A DNA stretch of 64,000 bases, from NCBI RefSeq assembly GCF_030812215.1, contig NZ_JAUSSG010000001.1:434001-498000 (forward strand). Direction: 5' to 3'. Of this stretch, positions 48,144 to 57,572 are shown piece after piece. The stretch is from Variovorax boronicumulans. Lineage in GTDB: Bacteria > Pseudomonadota > Gammaproteobacteria > Burkholderiales > Burkholderiaceae_C. Made by a program: the position numbers and the translations under genes. The stretch's first letter is position 1; each line of letters begins with the position of its first letter. The notes beneath the pieces are model-generated. The model did no database searches. It was not told the DNA's origin and was given only the letters and a program-made list of their open reading frames with translations.

Positions 48144-50375
48144 TCAACCCTCCAGCAGGTCTTCGAGCATCAGCGGCAGCCGGCGCAGCCGCTTGCCGGT
48201 CGCGTGGAACACCGCGTTCACGATGGCGGGCGCCACGCCCACCATCGCGACTTCGCCCAGGCCCTTCACGCCCAGCGCGTTGAGCCGCGTGTCGGGCTTG
48301 CCGACGAAATCGACCTCGATGCGGCCGATGTCCGCGGCTACCGGCATCACGTATTCGGCGAGGTCGGCGTTGAGAAATCCGCCGTAGCGCGGATCGACCT
48401 CGCTCACCTCGCGCAGCGCCGCGCCGATGCCCCAGACCACGCCGCCTTCGACCTGGCTGCGCGCGGTGCGCGGGCTCGCGACGGCGCCGCAGTCCGCCAC
48501 GCTCACCACGCGCGGCACGCGGATGCGGCGCGTGGTCGGCTCGATGCGCACCTCGACGAAATGCGCGATGAAGCTGAAGGCGACGAAGTCCGGATACACC
48601 GGCCCCGCCGCAGCCGGCAGCCCGCCGGTCAGGCGGCCGAACACCTGCTCGGGCTGGCCGGGCGCGCGGCGCCGGCTTTCGGCTTCGGCAAACGGCCGGC
48701 CCGAGGCACGCAGCAACGCAAGCGCGGTGACGCCGCTTTCGCCCGCCGTGCCGCCCGCGTTCTTGCGCAAGTCGTCCATCAGCCGCTGTGCGGCTTCCAG
48801 CACGGGCGGCAGCGCCGTGGCCGTGCCCCACGAGCCCGCGGTCAGGTGCTGCGGCGCGGCCGTCGTGTCGCCGAGCGCGATCTCTATGGCCGCCACCGGT
48901 GCGCCGAGCGTGCGCGACACCGTCACGGCAATCGCGGTGCGCATGCCCTGCCCCATCTCGTGCCCGCCGACCGCCACGCGCACCGTGCCGTCGGTGTTCA
49001 GGCGGACAGTTGCGATGGCCGGCGCGACGGCCGCCTTGTAGGTGCCGATCGCCACGCCCCAGCCGACGAGGCTGCCGTCGGGTGCGCGCATCGAGCCCGG
49101 CGCCATCGTGCGGCGCGCCCAGCCGAAGGTCTCGCTGCCCTTGACCAGGCACTCGGCCACATGGCGCGACGAAAACGGCTTGCCCGTGAGCGGATCGGCC
49201 GCGGCGTCGTTGGCGAGCCGGAAAGCCACCGGGTCGCGGCCGAGCGCATAGGCCATCTCGTCGACGGCGCTCTCGAAGGCAAAGGCGGCCGGGTGCTCGA
49301 AGGGCGCGCGCATGTAGCCGGGCGTCTGCACGTCGGTGCGCACCAGCCGCTCGCGCCCCCGGTAATTGGCGATGCCGTAGAGGCGCGAGGTGATCTCGGT
49401 GCCGAGCGAGGGGAACAGGTCGTGCCGCGAGGTCTGCTGGTCGATCTCGTGGACCGCCGCGACGAGCCGGCCGTCGCGGTCCGCGCCGAGCCGCACATGG
49501 TGCCGGCTCGCGGGGCGGAAGCTCGCGTTGTGGAAGAGCTGCGCGCGCGTCATCGCCAGCTTCACCGGCCGCTGCAACGCGCGCGCGGCGATGGCCACCA
49601 GCGCGGTGTGCGACTGCAGCGAGTTCTTCTGCCCGAAGCCGCCGCCCAGCGTGGGCGACAGCACGCGCACCTTCGCCGGCTCGATGCCCAGCTGCTTGGC
49701 CAGGCCGTGCCGCACGCCTTCGGCGTTCTGCGTCGGCTCGCGGACGGTGAGCACGCCGTCGTTCCACTCGGCCACGGTCGCGATGATCTCCATCGGGTTC
49801 TGGTGCTGCGCGGGCAGCGTGTAGCGCAGGTCCACCGTCACGGGCGCGCTGGCGAGCGCGCCTTCCGGATCGCCCGCGCGTCGGTCGGCGAACATGGGCT
49901 GCGGCAGCACCGCGGTCTGGGCGAGCGGTTCGGCGTCGGGCGCGTCGAGGGTCGCGACGAACGGCGTCGCCTCGTACGTGACCACCACCAACGCGGCCGC
50001 CTCTCGCGCCGCTTCGAGCGTGTCGGCCACCACCATCGCGACACTCTGGCCGCGGTAGGCGATCTGCGCCGAGCGCAGCGGATAGAAGCTCTGGAAGCCG
50101 AAGCCGCCGCCCATCAGGAAGCCGCCGGTGTCGAACGCGCCGACGTTCTCGTGGGTGAGCACCGTGCGCACGCCGCGCACGCGCTGCGCCGCCGAGGTGT
50201 CGATGCGCGTGATGCTGCCGCGCGCGATGCGCGAAGGCACCAGCGCGGCATGCAGCAAACCGGGACGCGCGTCATCGGCCGCATAGCGCGTGGCGCCGCG
50301 CACCTTGTCGTGCGCATCGACGCGTTCGGCGCCGGCACGGGGCGTGTTCCTGTTCGTGATCGTGGGGGTCGCCAT
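48144..50375 (-). CDS. Xanthine dehydrogenase-family aldehyde oxidoreductase, molybdenum-binding subunit (PaoC-like)
   Basis: 743 residues. Molybdopterin-cofactor motifs are TLGGGFGQKNSLQSH, QTPGYMRAPFEH, VGGHEMGQGM, and the C-terminal GVKGLGEVAMVG that carries the catalytic glutamate. It oxidises aldehydes or N-heterocycles, passing electrons to the FAD and 2Fe-2S subunits. Order and spacing match paoA-paoB-paoC: it begins 1 bp after the FAD subunit's stop. It is probably a periplasmic enzyme exported in complex with the Tat-signal small subunit. The dedicated maturation chaperone gene is not in view. Confidence 0.93.
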   Translation of the reverse strand: MATPTITNRNTPRAGAERVDAHDKVRGATRYAADDARPGLLHAALVPSRIARGSITRIDTSAAQRVRGVRTVLTHENVGAFDTGGFLMGGGFGFQSFYPLRSAQIAYRGQSVAMVVADTLEAAREAAALVVVTYEATPFVATLDAPDAEPLAQTAVLPQPMFADRRAGDPEGALASAPVTVDLRYTLPAQHQNPMEIIATVAEWNDGVLTVREPTQNAEGVRHGLAKQLGIEPAKVRVLSPTLGGGFGQKNSLQSHTALVAIAARALQRPVKLAMTRAQLFHNASFRPASRHHVRLGADRDGRLVAAVHEIDQQTSRHDLFPSLGTEITSRLYGIANYRGRERLVRTDVQTPGYMRAPFEHPAAFAFESAVDEMAYALGRDPVAFRLANDAAADPLTGKPFSSRHVAECLVKGSETFGWARRTMAPGSMRAPDGSLVGWGVAIGTYKAAVAPAIATVRLNTDGTVRVAVGGHEMGQGMRTAIAVTVSRTLGAPVAAIEIALGDTTAAPQHLTAGSWGTATALPPVLEAAQRLMDDLRKNAGGTAGESGVTALALLRASGRPFAEAESRRRAPGQPEQVFGRLTGGLPAAAGPVYPDFVAFSFIAHFVEVRIEPTTRRIRVPRVVSVADCGAVASPRTARSQVEGGVVWGIGAALREVSEVDPRYGGFLNADLAEYVMPVAADIGRIEVDFVGKPDTRLNALGVKGLGEVAMVGVAPAIVNAVFHATGKRLRRLPLMLEDLLEG

Positions 50376-50376
50376 T

Positions 50377-51372
50377 TCAGCTCCTGTCCTTGGCCAGCAT
50401 GAGCGCGTCGGTCACCGTCTCGATGCCGAGCGCCACCTTGAACGCGTTGTGTTCGAGCGGTTTCGCGCCCGCGAAAGCCAGCTCGGCCGCGCGCCGTGCG
50501 GCGGCCCGGGTGAGCGGCATGCCGACCAGGCTGCGCTCGGCCTCGGTCGCTCGCCACGGCCGGGTCGCGACGCCGCCGAGCGCAATGCGCGCATCGGCCA
50601 CGCGGTTGTCGCGGATGTGCACCGCCACCGCCGCCGAGGCGAGCGCGAAGGCGTACGACTCACGGTCGCGGATCTTGTGGTAGGTCGACGCGCGGCCGAC
50701 GGGCCCGCGCGGAATGCGGATGCGCACGATCAGCTCGTCGGCCGCCAGCACCGTCTCCAGGTGCGGCGTGGCGCCGGGTTCGCGGTGCAGCTCGCGCACC
50801 GCCACCGTGCGCTCGCCGCGCGGGCTCACGGTGTCGACCACCGCATCGAAGGCCGCGAGTGCGATCGCCATGTCGCCGGGGTAGATCGCCACGCAGGCCT
50901 CGCTGCCGCCGAGCACCGCATGCCCGCGGTTGGCACCGCCGATGGCCGCGCAGCCGCTGCCGGGCACGCGCTTGTTGCAGGCGAACTCGGGGCCGCCGCG
51001 AAAGTACGCACAGCGCGTGCGCTGCAGCAGGTTGCCGCCCACGGTGGCCATGTTGCGCAGTTGCTGCGAGGCGGCCTTCCAGAGCGATTCGGAGAGCGCC
51101 GGAAACTCGCGCAGCACCACCGCGTGCTCGGCCACATCGCTCATCGCGGCGAGCGCGCCGATGCGCAGCTCGGTGCGCTCGCTCGCGTCGATGCGGGCGA
51201 GCCCCTCGATGCGGGTGATGTCGATCACCGTGGCCGGCGCTTCCACACCGAGCTTCATCAGGTCGAACAGCGTGGTGCCGCCCGCGAAGTAGCGTGCGCC
51301 GGGCTGGTGCTCCACGAGCAGCTGCACCGCCTCGCCGGTGCTGCGGGGGCGCAGGTAGGCGAAGTCATGCAT
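50377..51372 (-). CDS. Aldehyde oxidoreductase FAD-binding subunit (PaoB-like, with 4Fe-4S site)
   Basis: 331 residues. The FAD-binding FAGGTTLFDLMKLG and TVGGNLLQRTRC motifs are clear. After them comes a cysteine cluster, CAYFRGG...CNKRVPGSGC, as in PaoB, which holds an extra 4Fe-4S cluster not found in ordinary xanthine dehydrogenase FAD subunits. This supports the periplasmic PaoABC type. It overlaps the upstream 2Fe-2S subunit gene by 8 nt. Confidence 0.9.
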   Translation of the reverse strand: MHDFAYLRPRSTGEAVQLLVEHQPGARYFAGGTTLFDLMKLGVEAPATVIDITRIEGLARIDASERTELRIGALAAMSDVAEHAVVLREFPALSESLWKAASQQLRNMATVGGNLLQRTRCAYFRGGPEFACNKRVPGSGCAAIGGANRGHAVLGGSEACVAIYPGDMAIALAAFDAVVDTVSPRGERTVAVRELHREPGATPHLETVLAADELIVRIRIPRGPVGRASTYHKIRDRESYAFALASAAVAVHIRDNRVADARIALGGVATRPWRATEAERSLVGMPLTRAAARRAAELAFAGAKPLEHNAFKVALGIETVTDALMLAKDRS

Positions 51373-52009
51373 GGCGGGCTCCCTCGCTGCGGCGCATTTG
51401 CGGCGCGGCTTCGCGGATCGCTTCGAGGATGCCGGCGTAGGCGCCGCATCGGCAGATGTTGCCGCTCATGTATTCGCGGATCTGCGCGTCGCTGGTGGCA
51501 TGGCCTTCGCGCACGCAGGCAATCGCCGCCATCACCTGGCCCGGCGTGCAGTAGCCGCACTGCAGCGCGTCGTGGTCGATGAAGGACTGCTGCATCGGGT
51601 GCAGCGTGCCGTCGGGCGACTCGATGCCTTCGATGGTGGTGACGGCGCAGCCGTCGGTCTTCACCGCGAGCGTGAGGCACGAGGCCACGCGGCGGCCGTC
51701 CACGTGCACCGTGCAGGCGCCGCACTGGCCGTGGTCGCAGCCCTTCTTGGCGCCGGTGAGGCCCAGTTGCTCCCGCAGCACGTCGAGCAGCGAGGCGCGC
51801 GGCTCCAGCGCCAGCTCGTAAGGCTTGCCGTTGACGGTGACGCGGGTGGCCTGCGAGCCGGCATGCGGATTCGCGGGGGCTTCGGGTGTCGCGGCAACGG
51901 CGCCGCAGGCGGCGGCCACGCCGGCGCCGGCGGCCGTGGTCATCATGAAGGTGCGCCGGTTGAGGGCGGGCTTGCCGTCCGCCGCGCGCAATGTCGGGGT
52001 GTCGTTCAT
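51365..52009 (-). CDS. Aldehyde oxidoreductase 2Fe-2S subunit with Tat signal (PaoA-like)
   Basis: 214 residues. The twin-arginine signal is NRRTFMMTTAAGAGVAAACG. The plant-type 2Fe-2S motif CDHGQCGACTVHVDGRRVASC is followed by the second cluster motif CGYCTPGQ...NICRCGAY. The small subunit carries the Tat signal for the whole folded heterotrimer. The start at 52009 matches the Tat layout; the frame upstream to 52075 has no ribosome site. It heads the three-gene operon, 40 bp after the DoxX gene. Confidence 0.92.
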   Translation of the reverse strand: MNDTPTLRAADGKPALNRRTFMMTTAAGAGVAAACGAVAATPEAPANPHAGSQATRVTVNGKPYELALEPRASLLDVLREQLGLTGAKKGCDHGQCGACTVHVDGRRVASCLTLAVKTDGCAVTTIEGIESPDGTLHPMQQSFIDHDALQCGYCTPGQVMAAIACVREGHATSDAQIREYMSGNICRCGAYAGILEAIREAAPQMRRSEGARHA

Positions 52010-52049
52010 CGTGGGCTTTCTTCTGGGGAGGGAAACGGGGGAGCGAGCG

Positions 52050-52505
52050 TCAGAGCTCGCGGCCGCGCCAGGCATCGACCGAGCCGGGCCCGCTGCCGCG
52101 CGCGGTGATGAAGAGCGCCACGAACACCAGCATCAGCGGGTACTCGAAGCCGCGGTCGATCCAGGGGAAGGTCGGCGCCAGCAGCCAGCTGATGACCAGC
52201 ATCTGCACCGTCACCATCGGCGCGACCAGGCGCGTGAGAAAGCCCACCGCCAGCATCAGCCCGCCCACGCCTTCGAGCAGCGCGATGAACCAGCCGATGA
52301 GCGGCGCGGCCGGCAGGTGCAGCACATCGGCGATCAGGTTGACCGAGCCCGCCATCGGGTCGGCCATGCTGCCGTGGCTGCGGCCCAGCAGCTTGGGCAC
52401 GCCGTGCGTCATGAGCATCAGGCCGAAGGCGATGCGCAGCAGCAGGTAGCCGAGGTGCTCGAGCCGGTCGTAGAGGCCTTTGAGGCGCGAAAAGATCAGT
52501 GGCAT
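52050..52505 (-). CDS. DoxX-family membrane protein
   Basis: 151 residues with four predicted helices (LGYLLLRIAFGLMLMTHGVPKLLG, then IGWFIALLEGVGGLMLAVGFLTRL, then MVTVQMLVISWLLAP, then YPLMLVFVALFITARG). The LLLRIAFGLMLMTHGVPKL pattern is the DoxX signature. The family is linked to thiosulfate:quinone oxidation or to redox proteins in other bacteria, but most members are uncharacterised. It precedes the PaoABC-like operon on the same strand and could be its quinone-facing partner. Confidence 0.85.
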   Translation of the reverse strand: MPLIFSRLKGLYDRLEHLGYLLLRIAFGLMLMTHGVPKLLGRSHGSMADPMAGSVNLIADVLHLPAAPLIGWFIALLEGVGGLMLAVGFLTRLVAPMVTVQMLVISWLLAPTFPWIDRGFEYPLMLVFVALFITARGSGPGSVDAWRGREL

Positions 52506-52624
52506 GCGTCGCTCCGTGGTTGGTTCGGGGCGAGTCTCTCTATTCCTACACGCTGAATAAAGCCTCTAATCCTGTCAATACAATCCAACAGAACTCAACA
52601 ATCAAGACCGAGGACGGACGCCAG

Positions 52625-53533
52625 ATGGACCGCTTCGATGCCATGCGGTTGTTCACCCGCATCGTCGAGCTGGGCAGCTTCACGCAGGCCGCCACCACGC
52701 TCGACATTCCGCGCGCCACCGCCACCCACGCCATCAAGGAGCTGGAAGCGCGGCTGCAGGTGCGGCTGCTCGAGCGCACCACGCGGCAGGTGCGCACCAC
52801 GGCCGACGGCCAGGCTTTCTACGAGCGCTGCCGCCATCTGCTGCGCGACCTGGAAGATGCGGAAAGCTCGCTCGCGCAACTGGCCGTGAACCCGCGCGGG
52901 CGGCTGCGCATCGACATCCACGGCGCGCCCGCCAACGACCTTCTGCTGCCGCGCATCGGCGAGTTCCATGCGCGCTATCCGCACATCGAGCTCGCGATGG
53001 GCAGCGGCGACCGGCTGGTCGATCTCGTGCGCGAAGGCGTGGATTGCGTGGTGCGCGCCGGCGAGCCGCGCGATTCGTCGCTGGTCACGCGGCGGCTCGC
53101 GCTGGTGCCGCAGGTCACCTGCGCAAGCCCGGCTTATCTCGCGATCCACGGCACGCCACTCGCCCCGGCCGACCTCGCGCAGCACATCGGCGTCAATTTC
53201 TTCTCGGCCTCACGGCCCGATGTGTTTCCGTACCGCTTCGAGGTGAAGGGCAAGGTCGAGGAGCACACGCTCAAGGGCTGGATCAGCGTCAACAGCGCCG
53301 ACAGCTACAAGATCTGCGCCGAGCAGGGCTGCGGAATCATCCAGGTGCCGCGCTACGGCATCGAGCGGCAACTGCGCGAAGGCACGCTGGTGGAGATCCT
53401 CGCGCATGCGCCCTGCCCGCCGATGCCGCATTCGGTGCTGTACCCGCACCACCGGCAGCTCTCGCCGCGGGTGCGGGTGTTCATCGACTGGGTGACCGAG
53501 GTGTACGTGGACCGCTTCGGCGCGCTCAGGTAG
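52625..53533 (+). CDS. LysR-family transcriptional regulator
   Basis: 302 residues, starting MDRFDAMRLFTRIVELGSFTQAA, with the helix-turn-helix TTLDIPRATATHAIKELEARL. The effector domain is of the CrgA type (GRLRIDIHGAPANDLLLPRIGEF). It is divergent from the DoxX/aldehyde oxidoreductase operon, whose first start lies 120 bp away, and is its likely regulator. The ATG has only a weak upstream purine stretch (GACGGACG). Confidence 0.9.
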   Translation: MDRFDAMRLFTRIVELGSFTQAATTLDIPRATATHAIKELEARLQVRLLERTTRQVRTTADGQAFYERCRHLLRDLEDAESSLAQLAVNPRGRLRIDIHGAPANDLLLPRIGEFHARYPHIELAMGSGDRLVDLVREGVDCVVRAGEPRDSSLVTRRLALVPQVTCASPAYLAIHGTPLAPADLAQHIGVNFFSASRPDVFPYRFEVKGKVEEHTLKGWISVNSADSYKICAEQGCGIIQVPRYGIERQLREGTLVEILAHAPCPPMPHSVLYPHHRQLSPRVRVFIDWVTEVYVDRFGALR

Positions 53534-53541
53534 CGGATCGC

Positions 53542-54543
53542 TCAGTTCGCGCCGCTGCCCAGCGCCTGCAGCTTCGCGTAGTCGCCCGGCCGCGCGCCGA
53601 ACTGCTCGGGCGTCGAACGCTTGGCGATGCGCTCCAGGAACGCCTGCCGGTTGACCGGCGAGACGGTCATGCCCTTGCTGCGCAGGAACTGCTCGTCTTC
53701 GAGCTCGCCGGCGATCACGCCGACGTTGGTCCACTTGGCGGTTTCCACGAGCGTCTTCTCGACCATCGCCTGCTGCGCCGGCGTGAGCTTCGCCCACGCG
53801 GCCTTGCCGATGACGATGCCCAGCGTGTCGTAGATGTGCCCGGTCAGCTGCACGTACTTCTGCACCTCGTAGAGGCGCTTGTCCTTCACCGTGCCGAGCG
53901 GGTTTTCCTGCGCCTCCGCCTCGCCCTTCTTGAGCGAGCCGTAGAGGCTCATGAAGGGCAGCGTGACGGGCTTGGCGTCCAGCGCGGTGGCGAAGAGCTG
54001 GTAGGCCGAAGCATCGGGCACGTACAGGCGCAGGTCGCGAAAGTCCTCGGGCTTCTGCAACGGCTTGCTCGACGTCACTTGCCGCGCGCCGTAGTACACC
54101 GGGGCAACCATGTGGTTGCCGCTCTTCTCGTCGTAGCCCTTCATCAACTCCGCGAGCAGCGGGCTCGCGAGGTACTTGCGCATGTGGGCGAGGTCCTTGA
54201 AGGCGAAGGGGTAGCTCCCGAGGCGCAGCGGCGGATAAACATCGGCCAGCGTGGCCTGCCCGACGTAGGCGATCTGCATGGAATCGTTGGCGAGCATCAG
54301 CGCGAAGTCGCCCTCCTGGCCCAGCTTGGACGAGGGCACCACCTCGATCTTGATCTTGCCCTCGGACTGCTCGCCGATCTTGCGTGCCGCCAGCTCCGCC
54401 TGCTGGTGAAAGATGCTGCCGGGCTCGAACACGTGGCCCCATTTCAATTGCAGCACCTGCGCCTGGGCGGCCGCGCTCGCGACAACGCCGCCCAGTGCCA
54501 TCAGCAGGACGCCCGCCCGGCGCCACGGCAAGAAACGCTTCAT
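53542..54543 (-). CDS. TRAP transporter substrate-binding protein (DctP family)
   Basis: 333 residues. The signal peptide ends AAAQAQ. The DctP fold is seen in LKWGHVFEPGSIFHQQAELAARKIGEQSEGKIKIEVVPSSKLG, the ligand-arginine region GARQVTSSKPLQKPEDFRDLRLYV, and GHIYDTLGIVIGKAAWAKL. It should bind a carboxylate in the periplasm. The DctQ/DctM membrane subunits are not next to it. GGGAG lies about 6 nt before the ATG. Its end lies 8 bp from the convergent LysR stop. Confidence 0.9.
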   Translation of the reverse strand: MKRFLPWRRAGVLLMALGGVVASAAAQAQVLQLKWGHVFEPGSIFHQQAELAARKIGEQSEGKIKIEVVPSSKLGQEGDFALMLANDSMQIAYVGQATLADVYPPLRLGSYPFAFKDLAHMRKYLASPLLAELMKGYDEKSGNHMVAPVYYGARQVTSSKPLQKPEDFRDLRLYVPDASAYQLFATALDAKPVTLPFMSLYGSLKKGEAEAQENPLGTVKDKRLYEVQKYVQLTGHIYDTLGIVIGKAAWAKLTPAQQAMVEKTLVETAKWTNVGVIAGELEDEQFLRSKGMTVSPVNRQAFLERIAKRSTPEQFGARPGDYAKLQALGSGAN

Positions 54544-54796
54544 GAACTCTCCCTCTGTTGAGAAGGCCAACCCTGTGCAAATTGCGCGCCAGAACCCAGG
54601 CGGACCGCCGGAACGGTTCCGGCGTGGCGATCGTAAGATTTTGAAACAAAGGTGGTAACCGGGGTTTGCCCGACTGCGGGCATGCCCCCTCCCGCACACG
54701 CAAGAATCTTTATCGTGTGTCCTTGCCCCGGCCGCTTCAACGCACACGCCCCCCGGGCAACACTGCGCACCGAGAGCGACCTGGAGACAACACAAG

Positions 54797-55792
54797 ATGA
54801 AAGCCCCCCGATTCCTGCGCCGCACCGCGCTGCAGGCCTGCCTCGGCATTGCCATTGCCGCCTTCGCACCGGCGGCACTCGCCGCCTACCCCGACAAGCC
54901 CGTGAAGCTCGTCATTCCCTACCCGCCCGGCGGCGCCACCGACGTGATCGGGCGCATCGTCGCGCTCAAGCTCGGCGAGCAACTGGGCCAGCAGGTGGTG
55001 GTGGACAACCGCGGGGGCGCGGGCGGCAACATCGGCGCCGAGGCGGTAGCCCGGGCGCCGGCTGACGGCTACACGCTGCTGATGGGCGCGCTGACCTCGC
55101 ACGCGACCATGGCGACGCTGGGGAAAGGGCGCCTGCGCTACGACCTTGTGAAGGACTTCGCGCCGGTGATGGTCGTCGGCTCGGTGCCGCTGGTGGTCGT
55201 GGTCAATCCGCAGGTGCCGGCGACGACGCTCAAGGAATTCATCGCCTACGCCAAGGCCAACCCCGACAAGCTCAACTACGCCTCGTCGGGCGCGGGCTCG
55301 CCGCAACGCATGGCGGCCGAACTGTTCCAGCGCGAGGCCGGCATCCGCATGACGCACATCGCCTACAAGGGCAGCGGCCCCGCGATGACCGACATGGTCG
55401 CGGGGCAGGTCAACACCATGGTCGAGACCGCGCCGGCGTCCCTCCCCTTCATCACCGCGAACAAGCTGCGCGCGCTGGCCGTTGCCACGCCGCAGCGCAT
55501 CTCGATGCTGCCCGACGTGCCCTCGGCGGTCGAGGCCGGCGTGCCGAACCTGGAGGTGAGCTCCACCTTCGGCGTGCTGGCGCCGGCAGGCACGCCCACA
55601 GCCATCGTCGCGCGGCTGAACGAAGCACTCTCGAAGGTCGTGCAGTCGGCCGAGGCGAAGGAGATGCTGCTCAAGCAGGGCGTGTACGCGGCGCCGCCCA
55701 CCACGCCCGCGCAGTCGGCCGGGCAGATCCAGGCCGAAGTGGCACGCTGGAAAAAAGTGATCGCCGAGTCCAATATCAAGTCCGACGAATAA
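54797..55792 (+). CDS. Bug-family tripartite tricarboxylate transporter substrate-binding protein
   Basis: 331 residues. The signal peptide ends PAALAA. The Bug loops are VKLVIPYPPGGATDVIGRIV and VDNRGGAGGNIGAEAV, and THIAYKGSGPAMTDMVAGQVN is intact. It is followed 25 bp later by an IlvD/Edd dehydratase and then a convergent LysR, which points to a sugar acid or similar polyhydroxy acid as ligand. GGAG sits about 9 nt before the ATG. Confidence 0.92.
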   Translation: MKAPRFLRRTALQACLGIAIAAFAPAALAAYPDKPVKLVIPYPPGGATDVIGRIVALKLGEQLGQQVVVDNRGGAGGNIGAEAVARAPADGYTLLMGALTSHATMATLGKGRLRYDLVKDFAPVMVVGSVPLVVVVNPQVPATTLKEFIAYAKANPDKLNYASSGAGSPQRMAAELFQREAGIRMTHIAYKGSGPAMTDMVAGQVNTMVETAPASLPFITANKLRALAVATPQRISMLPDVPSAVEAGVPNLEVSSTFGVLAPAGTPTAIVARLNEALSKVVQSAEAKEMLLKQGVYAAPPTTPAQSAGQIQAEVARWKKVIAESNIKSDE

Positions 55793-55817
55793 GACAAGCA
55801 ACCCACGAACAAAACCC

Positions 55818-57572
55818 ATGTCCGATTCCCCTTTCGAGCCCGACGACAACGCCTCCGACCGCAACGCAGGCATGCGCAAGGGCCTGACCAGCTACGGCGA
55901 CCGCGGCTTCTCGCTCTTCCTGCGCAAGGCCTTCATCAAGGGCGCGGGCTACACCGATGCGGCGCTCGACCGCCCCGTGGTCGGCATCGCCAACACCGGC
56001 AGCGCCTACAACCCCTGCCACGGCAACGCGCCGCAGCTCATCGAGGCGGTCAAGCGCGGCGTGATGCTCGCGGGCGGCCTGCCGATGGACTTTCCGACGA
56101 TCTCGGTGCACGAGAGCTTCGCCGCGCCGACCAGCATGTACCTGCGCAACCTGATGTCGATGGACACCGAGGAAATGGTGCGCGCGCAACCCATGGATGC
56201 GGTGGTGCTCATCGGTGGCTGCGACAAGACCGTGCCTGCGCAGTTGATGGGTGCGGCCTCGGCCGGCCTGCCGTCGATCCAGCTCATCACCGGCTCGATG
56301 CTCACCGGCAGCCACCGCGGCGAACGCGTGGGCGCCTGCACCGACTGCCGCCGCTACTGGGGCAAGTACCGCGCGGGCGAGATCGACATCGAGGAAACCG
56401 CCGACGTCAACAACCAGCTCGTGGCCAGCGTGGGCACCTGCTCGGTGATGGGCACGGCCAGCACCATGGCCTGCATCGCCGAGGCGCTGGGCATGACGAT
56501 GCCGGGCGGCGCCTCGCCGCCGGCGGTGACGGCCGACCGCATCCGCATCGCCGAGCAGACCGGCGCGCAGGCGGTGCAGATCGCGCGCGACCGGCTCACC
56601 ATCGACAAGGTGCTGACGCCCGCCGCCTTCGAGAACGCGATGCGCGTGCTGCTGGCCATCGGCGGCTCGACCAACGGCATCGTGCATCTCGCGGCCATTG
56701 CCGGGCGCATGGGCCTGGACATCGACCTGCACGCGCTCGACCGCATGGGCCGCGAGACGCCGGTGCTGCTCGACCTGAAACCTTCGGGCCAGCACTACAT
56801 GGAAGACTTCCACGCCGCGGGCGGCATGGCGACGCTGCTGCGCGAGCTCAAGCCCCTGCTGCACCTGGACGCGCTCACGGTCACCGGCCGCACGCTCGGC
56901 GAAGAAATCGAACGCACCGGGCCGGGCTTCAGGCAGGACGTGGTGCGGCCCGCGAGCCAGCCGATCTACCCGCAGGGCGGCATCGCGGTGCTGTGGGGCA
57001 ATCTGGCACCGGGCGGCGCGATCATCAAGCAGTCGGCTGCCGATGCGAAGCTCATGGAACACGAAGGCCGCGCCGTGGTGTTCGAGAACGCCGAGGACCT
57101 GGTGACGCGCATCGACAGCGACGCGCTCGACGTGACGGCCGACGACATCCTGGTGCTCAAGAACATCGGCCCCAAGGGTGCGCCGGGCATGCCCGAGGCG
57201 GGCTACATCCCCATTCCGCGCAAGCTAGCTCGCGCGGGCGTGAAGGACATCGTGCGCATCTCCGACGGCCGAATGAGCGGCACGGCCTTCGGCACCATCG
57301 TGCTGCACGTCACGCCGGAGTCGGCCATCGGCGGGCCGCTGGCCTATGTGCAGAGCGGCGACCGCATCCGGCTCAGCGTGGCGAACCGCGAGATCGCGCT
57401 GCTGGTGTCCGACGACGAACTCGCGCGCCGCGCGAAGGAAACGGTGGTGGTCGAGCCGACGGCCGACCGGGGCTACAAGAAGCTGTTCCTGCAGACGGTG
57501 ACGCAGGCGGACAAGGGCGTGGACTTCGACTTCCTGCGCGCGCCGAACACGGTCGGCAAGGTCCCGCGCTAA
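55818..57572 (+). CDS. IlvD/Edd-family dehydratase (sugar-acid dehydratase-like)
   Basis: 584 residues. Cluster-binding cysteines are in GGCDKTVPAQL, GACTDCRRYWGKYRAGE and GTCSVMGTASTM; ISDGRMSGTAFG is the C-terminal active-site signature. The GACTDCRRYW insert resembles that of aldonate dehydratases such as L-arabinonate dehydratase. It should remove water from a sugar acid to give a 2-keto-3-deoxy acid. It is co-transcribed with the Bug receptor, so uptake and first step are paired. Its stop and that of the convergent LysR gene abut. Confidence 0.88.
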   Translation: MSDSPFEPDDNASDRNAGMRKGLTSYGDRGFSLFLRKAFIKGAGYTDAALDRPVVGIANTGSAYNPCHGNAPQLIEAVKRGVMLAGGLPMDFPTISVHESFAAPTSMYLRNLMSMDTEEMVRAQPMDAVVLIGGCDKTVPAQLMGAASAGLPSIQLITGSMLTGSHRGERVGACTDCRRYWGKYRAGEIDIEETADVNNQLVASVGTCSVMGTASTMACIAEALGMTMPGGASPPAVTADRIRIAEQTGAQAVQIARDRLTIDKVLTPAAFENAMRVLLAIGGSTNGIVHLAAIAGRMGLDIDLHALDRMGRETPVLLDLKPSGQHYMEDFHAAGGMATLLRELKPLLHLDALTVTGRTLGEEIERTGPGFRQDVVRPASQPIYPQGGIAVLWGNLAPGGAIIKQSAADAKLMEHEGRAVVFENAEDLVTRIDSDALDVTADDILVLKNIGPKGAPGMPEAGYIPIPRKLARAGVKDIVRISDGRMSGTAFGTIVLHVTPESAIGGPLAYVQSGDRIRLSVANREIALLVSDDELARRAKETVVVEPTADRGYKKLFLQTVTQADKGVDFDFLRAPNTVGKVPR

